Positions 34,850-44,232 of a stretch of 64,000 nucleotides of DNA are shown here, in pieces. Position numbers and translations under genes: made by a program. The DNA lies in NCBI GenBank assembly GCA_001603075.1, contig LVBB01000148.1, positions 1 to 64,000 on the forward strand. The letters run 5' to 3'. Origin of the DNA: Phycisphaerales bacterium Planc_01. GTDB lineage: Bacteria; Planctomycetota; Phycisphaerae; Sedimentisphaerales; Anaerobacaceae. The notes beneath the pieces are model-generated. The model was not told the origin of the DNA, did not search any database, and saw only the letters and a list, made by a program, of their open reading frames with translations. Each line of letters opens with the position of its first letter. The first letter of the stretch is position 1.

Positions 34850-36070
34850 TCACCACGGATCGCCCAAGCCCGCCTGGATTTCGCGAATCCGGCTCGCCAG
34901 CACGGCGTCCGGCTCCATGGCGTGCAATGCCAGCGAACAACAGGTGGCCACCAGATCCTCGGCCCGGGGTCTCGAATTGGGGTTCTCCATTCCCGCTTCA
35001 ACCGCCCGCTTGTAGAGATCGAACGCAGCGGCCGTATCGCCCATTGCACAATAGGCCTCGGCGATCGGGCGAAGCGCCCGGGCCCGATAGATGTTGGCAA
35101 TCGTATCGCGCTTCGCGTCGAACAGAGCCAGAGCCCGCTCGGCCTCAGCCCGAGCGCCTGCCTCGTCGCCGGCCCGGAAACGCAATCGGGTCAATTGTGC
35201 CATCAGCGGAATGGCGGACTCGGGTTGCATACGGGCCGCATCCATCAGGTCCTTGGCTTCGTTTAGGAGTGCTAGCGCCTTGGCCGAATCGGCGTGTGCC
35301 AGAGAAGCGTTCGCCAGTTCCATCAGCAGTTCGATGCGAACGAAGACGGGCAGGTTGCCCCAGGACGCTTTGATCTTGTCCTCGGCCCGCGCACGGCAAT
35401 CGGGGTCGTCGTAAAAGCGGTTGAACAACTCGGCGCACGCGTCCAGAGCGTTTCGGACGATATCGAATCTCTGGGTGGCGAACAGTGCGGCCAGAGCCTC
35501 CATCTGCTCGTCGAAGGAATCCGGCGTTGCGATCCTCGCCCTGATCCGAGCGACCTTGCCTCTCTCGGCGGGCTCGACGCCCTGCTCGAACCGGGTCGCC
35601 ATTTCCGCCCGTCCCATGAGGGCATGGACCTGCGCGATCTTGACTCGGATTCGTTCCTTGCGCCAATCCTCCTCGCTGTCGGCCACGTCTGCGGCCCTGT
35701 CCAGAAGAGACTGTACTTCTGTGTCGGCTCGGCGCCGTGCATGGAACAATGCCAGGTCCGCGTAGGCCGCGCCGCGCCGCCAGTCACGGATCTGGGCGGC
35801 GTAGAGAAGCGCCCGCTCGGGTTGCTCCAGTGCCAGGCAGGTCGCTACAACTGCTTCCTGGAGCCGGCTGCGGTCCTTGATGTGTGGGTCCAAGGGCATT
35901 GCCGAGGCGGCCGCGAATGCGGTCTCCAGCAGGCCTACCTGATAGGGGGCCAATAAGGTGTCCCCATCGGTCCCAACTGCCTCCACCTCCTCCGCCCGAC
36001 CGCAGCCAACGGCAAGAACGAGGCAACCCACGCTCAGCAACGAACACGTCAGGACCAGTCGCACTCTCAT
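34850..36070 (-). CDS. TPR-like helical lipoprotein
   Basis: The 406-residue protein has a lipoprotein signal (LLSVGCLVLAVGC) and is otherwise made of paired amphipathic helices resembling tetratricopeptide repeats, for example AKALALLNEAKDLMDAARMQPE and TAAAFDLYKRAVEAGMENP. It is probably a membrane-anchored periplasmic scaffold. It lies between the TonB operon and the beta-helix gene on the same strand, with an inverted repeat on its upstream side and the 11-bp array on its downstream side. I infer a role in the same uptake system but no function is known. Confidence 0.72.
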   Translation of the reverse strand: MRVRLVLTCSLLSVGCLVLAVGCGRAEEVEAVGTDGDTLLAPYQVGLLETAFAAASAMPLDPHIKDRSRLQEAVVATCLALEQPERALLYAAQIRDWRRGAAYADLALFHARRRADTEVQSLLDRAADVADSEEDWRKERIRVKIAQVHALMGRAEMATRFEQGVEPAERGKVARIRARIATPDSFDEQMEALAALFATQRFDIVRNALDACAELFNRFYDDPDCRARAEDKIKASWGNLPVFVRIELLMELANASLAHADSAKALALLNEAKDLMDAARMQPESAIPLMAQLTRLRFRAGDEAGARAEAERALALFDAKRDTIANIYRARALRPIAEAYCAMGDTAAAFDLYKRAVEAGMENPNSRPRAEDLVATCCSLALHAMEPDAVLASRIREIQAGLGDPW

Positions 36071-36097
36071 GATCGGCTCACCGTCACAATCACAGCA

Positions 36098-36134
36098 GAA
36101 CTGATGGCAGCGGATCGGCCACTGCCATCAGTTC
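36098..36134. terminator. 13-bp inverted repeat between beta-helix and lipoprotein genes
   Basis: GAACTGATGGCAG and CTGCCATCAGTTC pair perfectly across an 11-bp loop, 55 bp after the beta-helix gene's stop. No T-run follows, so it may attenuate or stabilise mRNA rather than end it. Confidence 0.55.
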
Positions 36135-36188
36135 GACTACTACCACCGAGTCTGGCCTCGGAGGTCTCATCACAAGGAGGAACGCCGT

Positions 36189-37640
36189 TTAGTCGGTCAT
36201 GCCGAACGCATGAGCGGCCGTCCAGCCGACCAGCCAGTTGTGGTCAAGGAAGGCGCCCTTGTATGGCGCCGGCGTGATGAACCCGCAATCGCGGACGTGG
36301 TCGCTGTGGCGGGCATCGTTGGCGGCGCGGGGGTTCAGATAGGTCACATTGGCCATGGCCTTGCCGGCAACGACCACGGGGGTCTCGCGGACGATCTCCT
36401 GAATCGGGCTGTCTTCCGCGATGACGTTGCCCTTGCTCTCGTCCATGACACCGAACTGAACCAGCGAATCGGTCTCAAACAGGTTGTAGAACACATTGTT
36501 GGTGAAGTCACACCAGTTGCCCGACGTGAGGTCTGGGTAGAGCACCATGGGATTGATATTGGCGGTATTGGTCGGATAAGCATTGTACGGCGTGCTGAAC
36601 AGTTCCGCCAGCGTGGGAACGCCGGCCGAGCCGTAGCCGCCGCCGTCGCCGGCGGTGCCGTCATCGCGAATCATCCGCTCACCGACGTCCATGAAGATGC
36701 AGTTGTGGAACTGGGCCCGCATGTTGTCGCGCCAGGCGGTGGCATGGTCGCCGTCATAGGGCTGCCCGATCGCCGTGAAGTTGTAGAACAGCGCGGTGCC
36801 GAACGGCTGAGCCGACGCATCCTCGGCGCCGTCCATCTCGAAAATGTTGTCGCCGATGCCCGAGCCCTGGCTGTTCGAACCACAGTAGCCCTGGACGAGC
36901 AGGCCGAACTGGGCCTTGCCGCGCCAACCCTGGTCCACGTCGAAGCTGTCGTCACCGATGTTCCAGATGCTGACGTACTTCATGTTAACGGTGCCGCCCC
37001 AGATCTCGATTCCATCGTCGACGTTGTTCATGATCTCGATGTATTCCATGTCGGTGCCGCGTCCGACGCCGCCAAGGGACATGCCGTTCAGCTCGTTGGC
37101 CATACTGACGACATGGCCGCCGTAGCGCAGGGAGACGTAGCGAACGACGCCGCTGTCGTCGTCATCATCGTTGCCGCCGTAGAGCGGAAGCATGTCACCG
37201 GCGAACCGGGCGACGAGGCCTTCCATCTGAGCGGTGTCCGTGCCATCCGGCTGGCCCGTGCCGTCGCCGTCCATCGTTGCGGCGATCAAGCCGTTGCCCA
37301 GGATCGTCAGGTTGCCCCACTCTTCAGACACCGCACGCCAGGTCGTCAGGTCGTCCTGCACCGACGTCATGATGATCGGGGCGTCCTTGCGGCCGTTGGC
37401 GAAGATCTTGGCACCCTTGGCCACGACCAGTGCGCTGGCGGTGTTGCCGCGAATCAGGGTGCCGGGCTCGATCGTCAGGCTTGCGCCGGGCTCGACGTAG
37501 ATGACGTTCTGGAGATAGTACACGTTGTCGGCGGTCCATGTTGTGGACGTGACGATGTTCTCCGTCACGTCAATGTCGGCCGCACCGGCTGTGCCGGCGG
37601 CCACCATGCCCATCAGGGCAAGCAATGCGAGTCTCTTCAT
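36189..37640 (-). CDS. Secreted beta-helix protein, probable partner of the TonB receptor
   Basis: The 483-residue protein has a signal peptide (LALLALMGMVAAGTAGA). A right-handed beta-helix follows, built of short strands and turns (YVEPGASLTIEPGTLIRGN, MEYIEIMNNVDDGIEIWGG, MKYVSIWNIGDDSFDVDQG) with an acidic, possibly calcium-binding loop (GGNDDDDDSG). The ATG at 37640 has GGAGAACAACC upstream. It is divergent from the TonB-dependent receptor across a 579-bp region holding phased repeat arrays. The pairing and shared control suggest it binds the substrate at the cell surface or in the periplasm; a polysaccharide-lyase-like fold without activity is the alternative. Confidence 0.72.
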   Translation of the reverse strand: MKRLALLALMGMVAAGTAGAADIDVTENIVTSTTWTADNVYYLQNVIYVEPGASLTIEPGTLIRGNTASALVVAKGAKIFANGRKDAPIIMTSVQDDLTTWRAVSEEWGNLTILGNGLIAATMDGDGTGQPDGTDTAQMEGLVARFAGDMLPLYGGNDDDDDSGVVRYVSLRYGGHVVSMANELNGMSLGGVGRGTDMEYIEIMNNVDDGIEIWGGTVNMKYVSIWNIGDDSFDVDQGWRGKAQFGLLVQGYCGSNSQGSGIGDNIFEMDGAEDASAQPFGTALFYNFTAIGQPYDGDHATAWRDNMRAQFHNCIFMDVGERMIRDDGTAGDGGGYGSAGVPTLAELFSTPYNAYPTNTANINPMVLYPDLTSGNWCDFTNNVFYNLFETDSLVQFGVMDESKGNVIAEDSPIQEIVRETPVVVAGKAMANVTYLNPRAANDARHSDHVRDCGFITPAPYKGAFLDHNWLVGWTAAHAFGMTD

Positions 37641-37924
37641 GGTTGTTCTCCATACTGGTTGCACTTCGTCTGTTTGCGCTGCCTGCGCAGCATCCGTCGG
37701 CCATCTGGAGGAAGTCCGAGTCACGCCTCCTCCGCACTGCTTCTGTCCGAGCCATCGGTTCCGGAGGCCGATCGCTCACGCCGGGAGATGCCCGGCACAC
37801 TATGCCAACTCGCGAGTACGCGACAAAGCAGATCGCCAGGAGGCGCGCTATCCCTTGAACTCAATCACATCGTCGCGTGACCATTTTGACCCTGGCGATC
37901 CGGGGCTCATTGTGGTCGCGCCAC

Positions 37925-37990
37925 ATTAGCAGACTATTAGCAGCATACTGGTAATGCGTTAACTTTCTGTTTGTTTCTCGTTTCAGCGTC
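37925..37990. promoter_or_regulatory. Phased 11-bp repeat array (Pho-box-like), central
   Basis: ATTAGCAG occurs at 37925 and 37936, and GTTAAC, GTTTGT and GTTTCA begin at 37958, 37969 and 37980. All starts lie on one 11-bp lattice; only the unit at 37947 does not match. The array is between the divergent beta-helix and receptor genes and could serve both. Confidence 0.6.
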
Positions 37991-38088
37991 TTTGCCCGCC
38001 CGAGGCCGCGTTGCGACTAAATCCGCTTTGGCTTTGCGTCTAGGCACCCTGTCTTTCGCGGCTGGACCGCTGCTCGGCCCCCAGCAAT

Positions 38089-38147
38089 GTTAACTTTGGG
38101 TTAGACCCGTCATTCTGCTTGAAATTGCCCAGCCTGACATCTATCCT
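38089..38147 (+). promoter_or_regulatory. Promoter of the TonB receptor with two Pho-box-like repeats
   Basis: GTTAAC (38089) and GTTAGA (38100) are 11 bp apart. Just downstream are a -35-like TTGAAA (38119-38124) and a -10-like TATCCT (38142-38147) with a 17-bp spacer, predicting a start near 38154 and a 66-base leader. Activator sites ending just before the -35 fit class II-type activation by a PhoB-like regulator. Confidence 0.6.
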
Positions 38148-38219
38148 ATACAGACATCCTTTGGCAGACTTGAAACGATGAGCTTTTGAGACAACAGTCG
38201 CTTGAATTGCAGGTGGTCC

Positions 38220-41126
38220 ATGCCGACAGAACCGCTTCTGAGACCCTTTTACTTGTATGCTTTAGGGTTACTCTGCCTGGTGTCCGCCGTCTCGGCCCAA
38301 CAGGTCGGCGGGGTCCGTGGCGTGGTCTACGACCAGGATTTCGACGTGCCGCTGCCCCTGGTCCGGGTATGGATCAATGAGACCGGCGAGACGACGACCA
38401 CCAACGACGAGGGGGTCTTCGTCTTCGGACAGGTGGCTCCGGGCACCTACACCCTGGTCTTCTCGAAGGACGGCTATACCCGTCAGTTCACCCCCAATGT
38501 GGTCGTCTCGGCCGGAGGAATGACCGAAGTAAATGCCTCTCTGGCCGGCGAATTCACGGAGATGGAGGAGTTCGTAGTGCAGGATCTCGAACTGGGCGGC
38601 TCGGAGATCGGCCTTCTGAACCTGCGGATGGAGAGCCCTTCGTTTCTGGACGCGATCAGTTCGGACCTGATGAGCCAGGCCGGTGCCAGCGACGCCGCCG
38701 GTGCCTTGCGGCTGGTGGCCGGCGCCACGGTGGAAGACGGCAAATACGCCGTGGTGCGCGGCCTGCCGGACCGGTATGTCAATTCGCAGTTGAATGCGGT
38801 ACGCCTGCCCACCGCCGACGTGGACAAACGAGCGGTGCAGCTCGACCAGTTCCCCGCCGCCCTGGTCGAGAGCATCCAGGTCAGCAAGACATTCACACCC
38901 GACCAGCAAGGCGATGCGTCCGGCGGAGCGGTGAATCTCGTGCTCAAGGGAATCCCCGATGAACGCGTGCTCACCGCCAAGATCGGAACCGAGTACAACA
39001 CGCAACTGCGATACCGCGACGACTTCCTCACCTACCGTGGAGGCGGAGTGGATTTCTGGGGCATCGACAGCGGCAGGGACATCCCACGCAACAACCAGTT
39101 CGGCGGGGTCATGGGGACCACGCCCGACGACGCCCCTCTGATCTACAGCGGCTCCTTCACCGCCGGAGGCAAACACGAACTCGACAACGGCGTTCGCATC
39201 GGGGCGTTCGGCAGTATGTACTACAAGCACGACGCCTCTTACTACGATGGCGGAACGTTTCACATCTATGAGGCCCGCCTGGCCAATGGCCGCTATGCGA
39301 TGAGGCCCTTCGAGCAATACGGATTTACAACCCTCTACGATGTGACCAAGGCAGTGGAAGCAGTTCAATGGGGGGCCCTGGGAGCCGTCGGCGCCGAATG
39401 GGACAATCACGCCCTCTCGCTACTCTATATGCGGACGCAGATCACGGAGGACGAGGCCACCCTTCTCGAGGACACCCGTGGAAGTCTGTATCGCGATGAA
39501 CTGGATATCGACGCACCGTTCCACCGCAACGAGACGCTGGAGTACACCGAGCGATCCCAATCCACACTCCAACTGAAGGGACGACACGGCCTGAGCATTC
39601 CGGAGTATTCGCTGGGCAAAGTCGCACACACTCTCGACCCGGAACTCGACTGGACGCTCTCGCACAATGAAGCCCGCATGGACCAGCCCGACAAGAGGAC
39701 GTTCCGCACGTGGTGGAGCCCCGGACGCGTCGTCATCCCCGACATATTGGAGTTCCCTGCCGCCCACTACGGACACGATCCCAGCGGAAGCGGCAACGAG
39801 TTCGCCCAGCGGATCTGGAAGGACATCACCGAGAAGAGCGACCAGGCCGCCGTCAACGGCAAGCTGCCGTTCGAACAGTGGAGCGGCCGGGAAGGCTATC
39901 TGAAAGTCGGCGCATTCCACGACCGCACCGACCGCAAGTACAACCAGGACGGCTTCTTCTATCAGTTTGACGGGACCTCCTATCAGGCCCCGTGGGAGCA
40001 GAATTGGGGCAACGTCTATGTCGGCGAAGGACATACGATCGTCGCCTCCGACCAGGATGTGGACTACAGCGGCGATCAGAAGATCACGGCGTGGTACTAT
40101 ATGATCGATCTGCCGTTGACCGGCTTTCTGAAGGTGGTCGGGGGCGCTCGCCATGAATCGACGGACCTGAAGATCGTCAACCATCCTGAAAGCGAGAACG
40201 CCCAGTACCTGCCTCCCGGAGGCACCGGCTGGACGCGGTTCGGGCCGGAGGCAGACGTATCCTACTCCCAGGACGATGTTCTGCCGTCGATCGGGATCGA
40301 AGTGACACCGAGGGAGAAGGTCAAGCTCCGAGCCTCGTACAGCGAGACCGTGGCGCGCCAGACGTTCAAGGAGCTTTCGCCGGTGATGCAGATGGAGTAT
40401 CTCGGCGCCGACATCTTCGTCGGAAACCCGGAGCTGACGATGAGCGCGCTGAGGAACTACGACCTGCGGGTCGATTACGAGCCGTATCCCGGATCCCTTC
40501 TCTCGGCCTCCTGGTTCCACAAGGACGTAGACGACCCGATCGAGTACGTGCAACGCTTCCAGGCGTCGCTGTTCTACACGACCGCCGTCAATTACCCGGA
40601 AGGCTGGCTCGAAGGGTACGAGTTGGAGGTCCGCCAGGACCTGGGGAGGTTCTGGGAACAGTTCCGTGGCTTCACGCTCGGGGCCAACGCTACCTTCATC
40701 GACTCCGAGGTCACCCTGCCGGATGGAGAGGCCCAGGCCTTCGCCGCGGTCGGCGCCCCGAGAAGGCGTCGCGACATGACGAACACGCCCGAGTTTCTTT
40801 ACAATCTGAATCTGACGTACCACAGCGAGAAATATGGAACGCGACTCGGCCTCTTCTACACCGTTCGCGGCGACACCCTGGTCGAAGGCGGCGTGGCCCT
40901 GGGCCGGGGCTACGTTCCCGACGTCTATGAGAAGGAATATGGCTCGCTGAACCTCGGCGTCGTGCAGCCGATCGGTGAACAAACAAAGCTCTCGCTCCAG
41001 ATCAAGAACCTGACCGATCCCAAGATCGAGAGGGTCTATCGTTCCGACTACATCGACCGCGAGGCGACCAAGACGTCCTACAGGAGAGGCATCGACGTCG
41101 TCCTGAGCATGGAACACGAATTCTGA
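38220..41126 (+). CDS. TonB-dependent outer-membrane receptor
   Basis: The 968-residue protein has a signal peptide ending VSAVSAQQ. A carboxypeptidase-regulatory-like domain (about 28-115, GVVYDQDFDVPLPLVRVWI) precedes a plug with VQVSKTFTPDQQGDASGGAVNLV-type residues around 215-240. A 22-stranded barrel follows, ending in an aromatic residue (VLSMEHEF). It imports a ligand with energy from TonB; the locus suggests a phosphonate or another phosphorus compound (inference). The ATG at 38220 has AGGTGG upstream and a good promoter with phased repeats; the track start at 38202 is a TTG. A TPR gene follows after 38 bp. Confidence 0.92.
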   Translation: MPTEPLLRPFYLYALGLLCLVSAVSAQQVGGVRGVVYDQDFDVPLPLVRVWINETGETTTTNDEGVFVFGQVAPGTYTLVFSKDGYTRQFTPNVVVSAGGMTEVNASLAGEFTEMEEFVVQDLELGGSEIGLLNLRMESPSFLDAISSDLMSQAGASDAAGALRLVAGATVEDGKYAVVRGLPDRYVNSQLNAVRLPTADVDKRAVQLDQFPAALVESIQVSKTFTPDQQGDASGGAVNLVLKGIPDERVLTAKIGTEYNTQLRYRDDFLTYRGGGVDFWGIDSGRDIPRNNQFGGVMGTTPDDAPLIYSGSFTAGGKHELDNGVRIGAFGSMYYKHDASYYDGGTFHIYEARLANGRYAMRPFEQYGFTTLYDVTKAVEAVQWGALGAVGAEWDNHALSLLYMRTQITEDEATLLEDTRGSLYRDELDIDAPFHRNETLEYTERSQSTLQLKGRHGLSIPEYSLGKVAHTLDPELDWTLSHNEARMDQPDKRTFRTWWSPGRVVIPDILEFPAAHYGHDPSGSGNEFAQRIWKDITEKSDQAAVNGKLPFEQWSGREGYLKVGAFHDRTDRKYNQDGFFYQFDGTSYQAPWEQNWGNVYVGEGHTIVASDQDVDYSGDQKITAWYYMIDLPLTGFLKVVGGARHESTDLKIVNHPESENAQYLPPGGTGWTRFGPEADVSYSQDDVLPSIGIEVTPREKVKLRASYSETVARQTFKELSPVMQMEYLGADIFVGNPELTMSALRNYDLRVDYEPYPGSLLSASWFHKDVDDPIEYVQRFQASLFYTTAVNYPEGWLEGYELEVRQDLGRFWEQFRGFTLGANATFIDSEVTLPDGEAQAFAAVGAPRRRRDMTNTPEFLYNLNLTYHSEKYGTRLGLFYTVRGDTLVEGGVALGRGYVPDVYEKEYGSLNLGVVQPIGEQTKLSLQIKNLTDPKIERVYRSDYIDREATKTSYRRGIDVVLSMEHEF

Positions 41127-41164
41127 GGGCACAGGTGTCCTTCGAGACTGTCCAAGGAGATCTT

Positions 41165-41857
41165 ATGAGTAAGCTCATTGCCGCGTCGATAGCGATCCTT
41201 CTGCTGCTTGCGTCGAATGCATTGGCCGAGACGCAGGATGTCACGTGGGAAACGCTGAATGCCGAAGCTCTATCCCTGTACCGACAGGGCGAGTATCAGC
41301 GCGGCATGGAGAGGGCGAAAAAGGCGCTCAGAGTAGCCGAGCAGACAGGAGGCCTGTACCATCCGACCGTCGCCCTGAGCATGAACAACCTGGCGCTGCT
41401 GCACAAGGCCCAGGGCCAGTACGAACAAGCCGAGCGGCTTTACCTGTTCTCGCTGATGCTCGGAGAGGAGGCCCGCGGCCTCGACCATCCGTCCGTGGCG
41501 ACGACCCTGAACAACCTGGGAGCCCTGTACAATGCGCAGGGCTGGTACGCCAAGGCCGAACCACTCTATCGGCGGGCCCTCGACATCAAAGAAAAGGCCC
41601 TCGGCCCGGACCATCTTTCGGTGGCTCTGAGCCTGAGCAATCTGGCCGAGTGCTATTGCGGCCAGGGCCGCTACGATCAGGCGGAGCCGCTCCACCAACG
41701 AGCGCTGACGATCCGGGAACGCACCCTCGGGCCTGGGCATCCCGCCGTGGCCTGGAGCCTGGAAGCCCTGGCGATGGTCTATCAGAAGACCGCACGCCCG
41801 GACGAAGCGACGGCGATCCGCAAACGCGCCGCCGCCATCGGCGCCGAGCAACGCTGA
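41165..41857 (+). CDS. Exported kinesin-light-chain-type TPR protein
   Basis: The 230-residue protein has a signal peptide (IAASIAILLLLASNALAE) and four or five long tetratricopeptide repeats of the kinesin-light-chain type (HPTVALSMNNLALLHKAQGQ, HPSVATTLNNLGALYNAQGW). It is probably a periplasmic scaffold co-expressed with the receptor, 38 bp upstream. The ATG at 41165 follows AAGGAG. It is convergent with the response-regulator gene. Confidence 0.85.
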   Translation: MSKLIAASIAILLLLASNALAETQDVTWETLNAEALSLYRQGEYQRGMERAKKALRVAEQTGGLYHPTVALSMNNLALLHKAQGQYEQAERLYLFSLMLGEEARGLDHPSVATTLNNLGALYNAQGWYAKAEPLYRRALDIKEKALGPDHLSVALSLSNLAECYCGQGRYDQAEPLHQRALTIRERTLGPGHPAVAWSLEALAMVYQKTARPDEATAIRKRAAAIGAEQR

Positions 41858-41888
41858 AGCCCGCCGCCTCAACCGTCGGTCGGGGAGC

Positions 41889-42581
41889 CTACGACGGGCT
41901 GTCCTTGAAGCGGTAGCCGACGCCCCGGACGGTCTCGATGTAGTCCTTGCAGTCGCCGAGCTTCTTGCGGAGGTAGGCGATCTGGACGTCCACCGCCCGC
42001 TCGCTGACGATGTAGTTGCCCCCGTGCAGAGAATCGACGATCTGGTATCGCGTGAACACCACGCCCGGCCGGCGCGCCAGGACGCGAAGGATGTTGAACT
42101 CCGAGAAGGTCAGCGAAAGGGCCGTGCCCTTGAGCAGCGCCTCACATCGGACCGGATCGATACTCAGATCGTGAATCCGTATGACGCCCTCATCCGAATC
42201 CTGATCGGCCGTCTTGCGCAGCACGCGACGCACGCGCGCCACCAGCACCTTGGAGCTGAACGGTTTGGTGATGTAGTCGTCGGCCCCCAGTTCCAGCCCT
42301 GTGACGACGTCACTCTCCTCGCTTTTGGCGGTGAGCATGATGATCGGCATGTTCCGCGTCTTGGCATTGGCCTTGAGGATCTGACAGACCTGCAGCCCGT
42401 CGATTCCCGGCAGCATCAGGTCCAGGATCGTCAACGCAGGCTGTTTGGCCTGCGCCACCTCCAAGGCCTCTTCGCCCGAGCCGGCAGTGCAGACATCGTA
42501 GCCCTCCCGGACAAGATGGAGTTCCACCAGTTCCTGTATGTCCTCTTCGTCATCGACGACAAGAATCGTTCCTTTTCCCAT
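41889..42581 (-). CDS. PhoB/OmpR-family response regulator (orphan)
   Basis: The 230-residue protein has a receiver domain (ILVVDDEEDIQ; phospho-acceptor Asp in LTILDLMLPGIDG; conserved Lys in ITKPFSSKVL) and a C-terminal winged helix (RPGVVFTRYQIVDSLHGGNY, AVDVQIAYLRKKLGD). This is the PhoB length and order. I choose the ATG at 42581, preceded by AGGG; the track start at 42665 would add 28 atypical residues and run into a repeat array. No histidine kinase gene is beside it. It is the best candidate for binding the 11-bp phased repeats around this locus. Confidence 0.9.
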   Translation of the reverse strand: MGKGTILVVDDEEDIQELVELHLVREGYDVCTAGSGEEALEVAQAKQPALTILDLMLPGIDGLQVCQILKANAKTRNMPIIMLTAKSEESDVVTGLELGADDYITKPFSSKVLVARVRRVLRKTADQDSDEGVIRIHDLSIDPVRCEALLKGTALSLTFSEFNILRVLARRPGVVFTRYQIVDSLHGGNYIVSERAVDVQIAYLRKKLGDCKDYIETVRGVGYRFKDSPS

Positions 42582-42663
42582 TGCGTGCCCTGCGAACAAA
42601 TCATCATGGCCATTGCCCTGGCGCTGTGCAGACATATTCCTCTCATCAGAAGACATCGTTTCC

Positions 42664-42712
42664 ATTAGAGCAGCGCTTGGATCTCTTTAGTTTTTCGTTA
42701 GCGGTGGATTCT
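42664..42712. promoter_or_regulatory. Phased 11-bp repeat array beside the response-regulator gene
   Basis: ATTAG (42664), TTTAG (42686), GTTAG (42697) and the weaker ATTCT (42708) all lie on one 11-bp lattice, with an unmatched unit at 42675. The array is between the divergent response regulator and OPA transporter genes. Confidence 0.55.
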
Positions 42713-42769
42713 TGCCGACCCGCTCGCGGCGGCTCGGCGTAACCGAGGCGGTCTCCGGAAAATGCAAAT

Positions 42770-42797
42770 CTAACCTTTCTCCAATTCCGGCCTAACA
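42770..42797. promoter_or_regulatory. Phased repeats immediately before the OPA transporter gene
   Basis: CTAAC (42770), CCAAT (42781) and CTAAC (42792) are 11 bp apart; on the minus strand they read GTTAG, ATTGG, GTTAG, like the other arrays. They end about 25 bp before the transporter start, so the transporter promoter may overlap or lie further upstream. Confidence 0.5.
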
Positions 42798-42821
42798 CAC
42801 GGCGGCTAATGTCGCCGGTCT

Positions 42822-44144
42822 ATGACCGTGGAAGCACCACCAATCCGCCGTGTGGGTTCCGACCCACCGCAGGTCGGCCGCAAAGCAGCGACATCCCCTT
42901 CGGCCACACTGAGGCTCTGGCAGATGCGGGCCTTCTTCAGCATGGCCGTGCTCTATCTGTTCTATTACTTCGGCAAGAAGAACATCGGCGTTGCCGCCGG
43001 AGCGATCGAGCAGAGTCTCGGCCTGTCCCACCGCCAGTTCGGCTGGGTCCTGACGGCGTTCACCCTGACCTATGCGTTGGGCCAGTTCCTCAACGGCTTT
43101 CTGGGCGATCGCTACAGTCCCAAACGCATCATGCTCATCGGCGCTCTCGGAGGCGTCGCAGCCAACGTCCTCTTCGGCTTGAGCCACACACTGATTCTCT
43201 TCGTCGTATTCTGGGCCATCAACGGCTATTTCTCCTCCATGGGCTGGGCGCCCGGATGCCGGATCCTGTGCAACTGGTTCCCCGAGCGACGCTGGGGCTG
43301 GTGGATGGGCCTGTACAACTTCTTCCCTTACTTCGGCGGCGCGCTCGTGGCGCCGGTCGCGGCATACTCCATCGAACGCTGGGGCGGGTGGCAAGGGGCC
43401 TTCTTCCTTCCCCCGCTTTTCCTGGCGGGCATGGCGGCCCTGTTCGCCGTTTTGTGCAAGGACTCCCCGCAGCAGGTCGCAATTGCTCCACCCTGGAACC
43501 CTCCCGGTGGCCAGACGCATTCGCCCGCCGACGCCCAGGCGTACTGGCACGCATTCAGCCATCGGCGAATGATGGTGCCGTACATCGTCGCTTTCGGGGC
43601 CAACGCCATCCGCTGGGGACTGCTGCACTGGATCATCCTGATCCTGCAAACACCTGCCGTCGAGGGCGGCTTCGGCCTGGCGCTGACCAGGGCCGGCTGG
43701 ATCGGTTCGTTGGTCGACTGGGGCGGGATGTTCTTCGCGGTAAGCCTCGGCGTGCTGTCCGATCGCCTCTTCAGGGCCCGCCGCTGGCAGACGATCGCCC
43801 TGAGTATGGTCGCCGCCGGGGGGGCGCTGTTTGTTCTGTCCCGAAGCGCCGCTCTGTTGGATTCGCCCGTCGGCACGTTCGTCCTTTGTGCCTCCGTCTT
43901 CGCCTCCGGCGGACTGATTCAGGGGATCCACACGCCCCTGTTCTGTCTGCCGGGCGACATTCTGGGCCAGCGTCTGTCGGGCACCGGCGCCGGGATCATG
44001 GACGGATGGATGTACATCGGGGCCGCGCTGGCCGGCTATCCCCTGGGTTGGTGGCTGGATACACACGGCCTGGCGTCGGGCATCGCGCTGCTCGGGACCG
44101 TGAGCATCGTCTTCGGACTTATCGCCATCGCCATCCGACGATAG
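42822..44144 (+). CDS. OPA-family MFS transporter, candidate phosphonate permease
   Basis: The 440-residue protein has about twelve membrane helices and the organophosphate:phosphate antiporter style of GlpT/UhpC proteins, with [20 protein letters not shown] near the start and the loop motif [11 protein letters not shown] between helices 2 and 3. Family members move sugar phosphates, glycerol-3-phosphate or act as sensors. The next two genes degrade 2-aminoethylphosphonate, so that compound is a likely substrate (inference). No clear ribosome site precedes the ATG at 42822; a later Met near residue 28 is less likely because it would remove an otherwise conserved-looking cytoplasmic N-terminus. 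Confidence 0.88.
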   Translation: MTVEAPPIRRVGSDPPQVGRKAATSPSATLRLWQMRAFFSMAVLYLFYYFGKKNIGVAAGAIEQSLGLSHRQFGWVLTAFTLTYALGQFLNGFLGDRYSPKRIMLIGALGGVAANVLFGLSHTLILFVVFWAINGYFSSMGWAPGCRILCNWFPERRWGWWMGLYNFFPYFGGALVAPVAAYSIERWGGWQGAFFLPPLFLAGMAALFAVLCKDSPQQVAIAPPWNPPGGQTHSPADAQAYWHAFSHRRMMVPYIVAFGANAIRWGLLHWIILILQTPAVEGGFGLALTRAGWIGSLVDWGGMFFAVSLGVLSDRLFRARRWQTIALSMVAAGGALFVLSRSAALLDSPVGTFVLCASVFASGGLIQGIHTPLFCLPGDILGQRLSGTGAGIMDGWMYIGAALAGYPLGWWLDTHGLASGIALLGTVSIVFGLIAIAIRR

Positions 44145-44232
44145 ACTCTCGTCCGTCGCGGTGTGTTCCGGAATTGTTGTCACATATGCGTTCTGTAATG
44201 AACACCAGATTTGGCAAGGAGAAAGCAACCGT

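Larger units (their letters stand above)
37641..38219. other. Divergent control region, beta-helix gene versus TonB receptor
   Basis: This 579-bp region contains no ORF of its own. It holds two sets of 11-bp phased repeats and one clear receptor promoter (listed separately). The part next to the beta-helix gene (37641-37900) shows no recognisable site. Confidence 0.6.

Noticed and set aside
41858-41888. Bidirectional terminator between the TPR and response-regulator genes
   Set aside because: AGCCCGCC and a nearby GGGCT pair only weakly and no T-run follows, so I did not list it.
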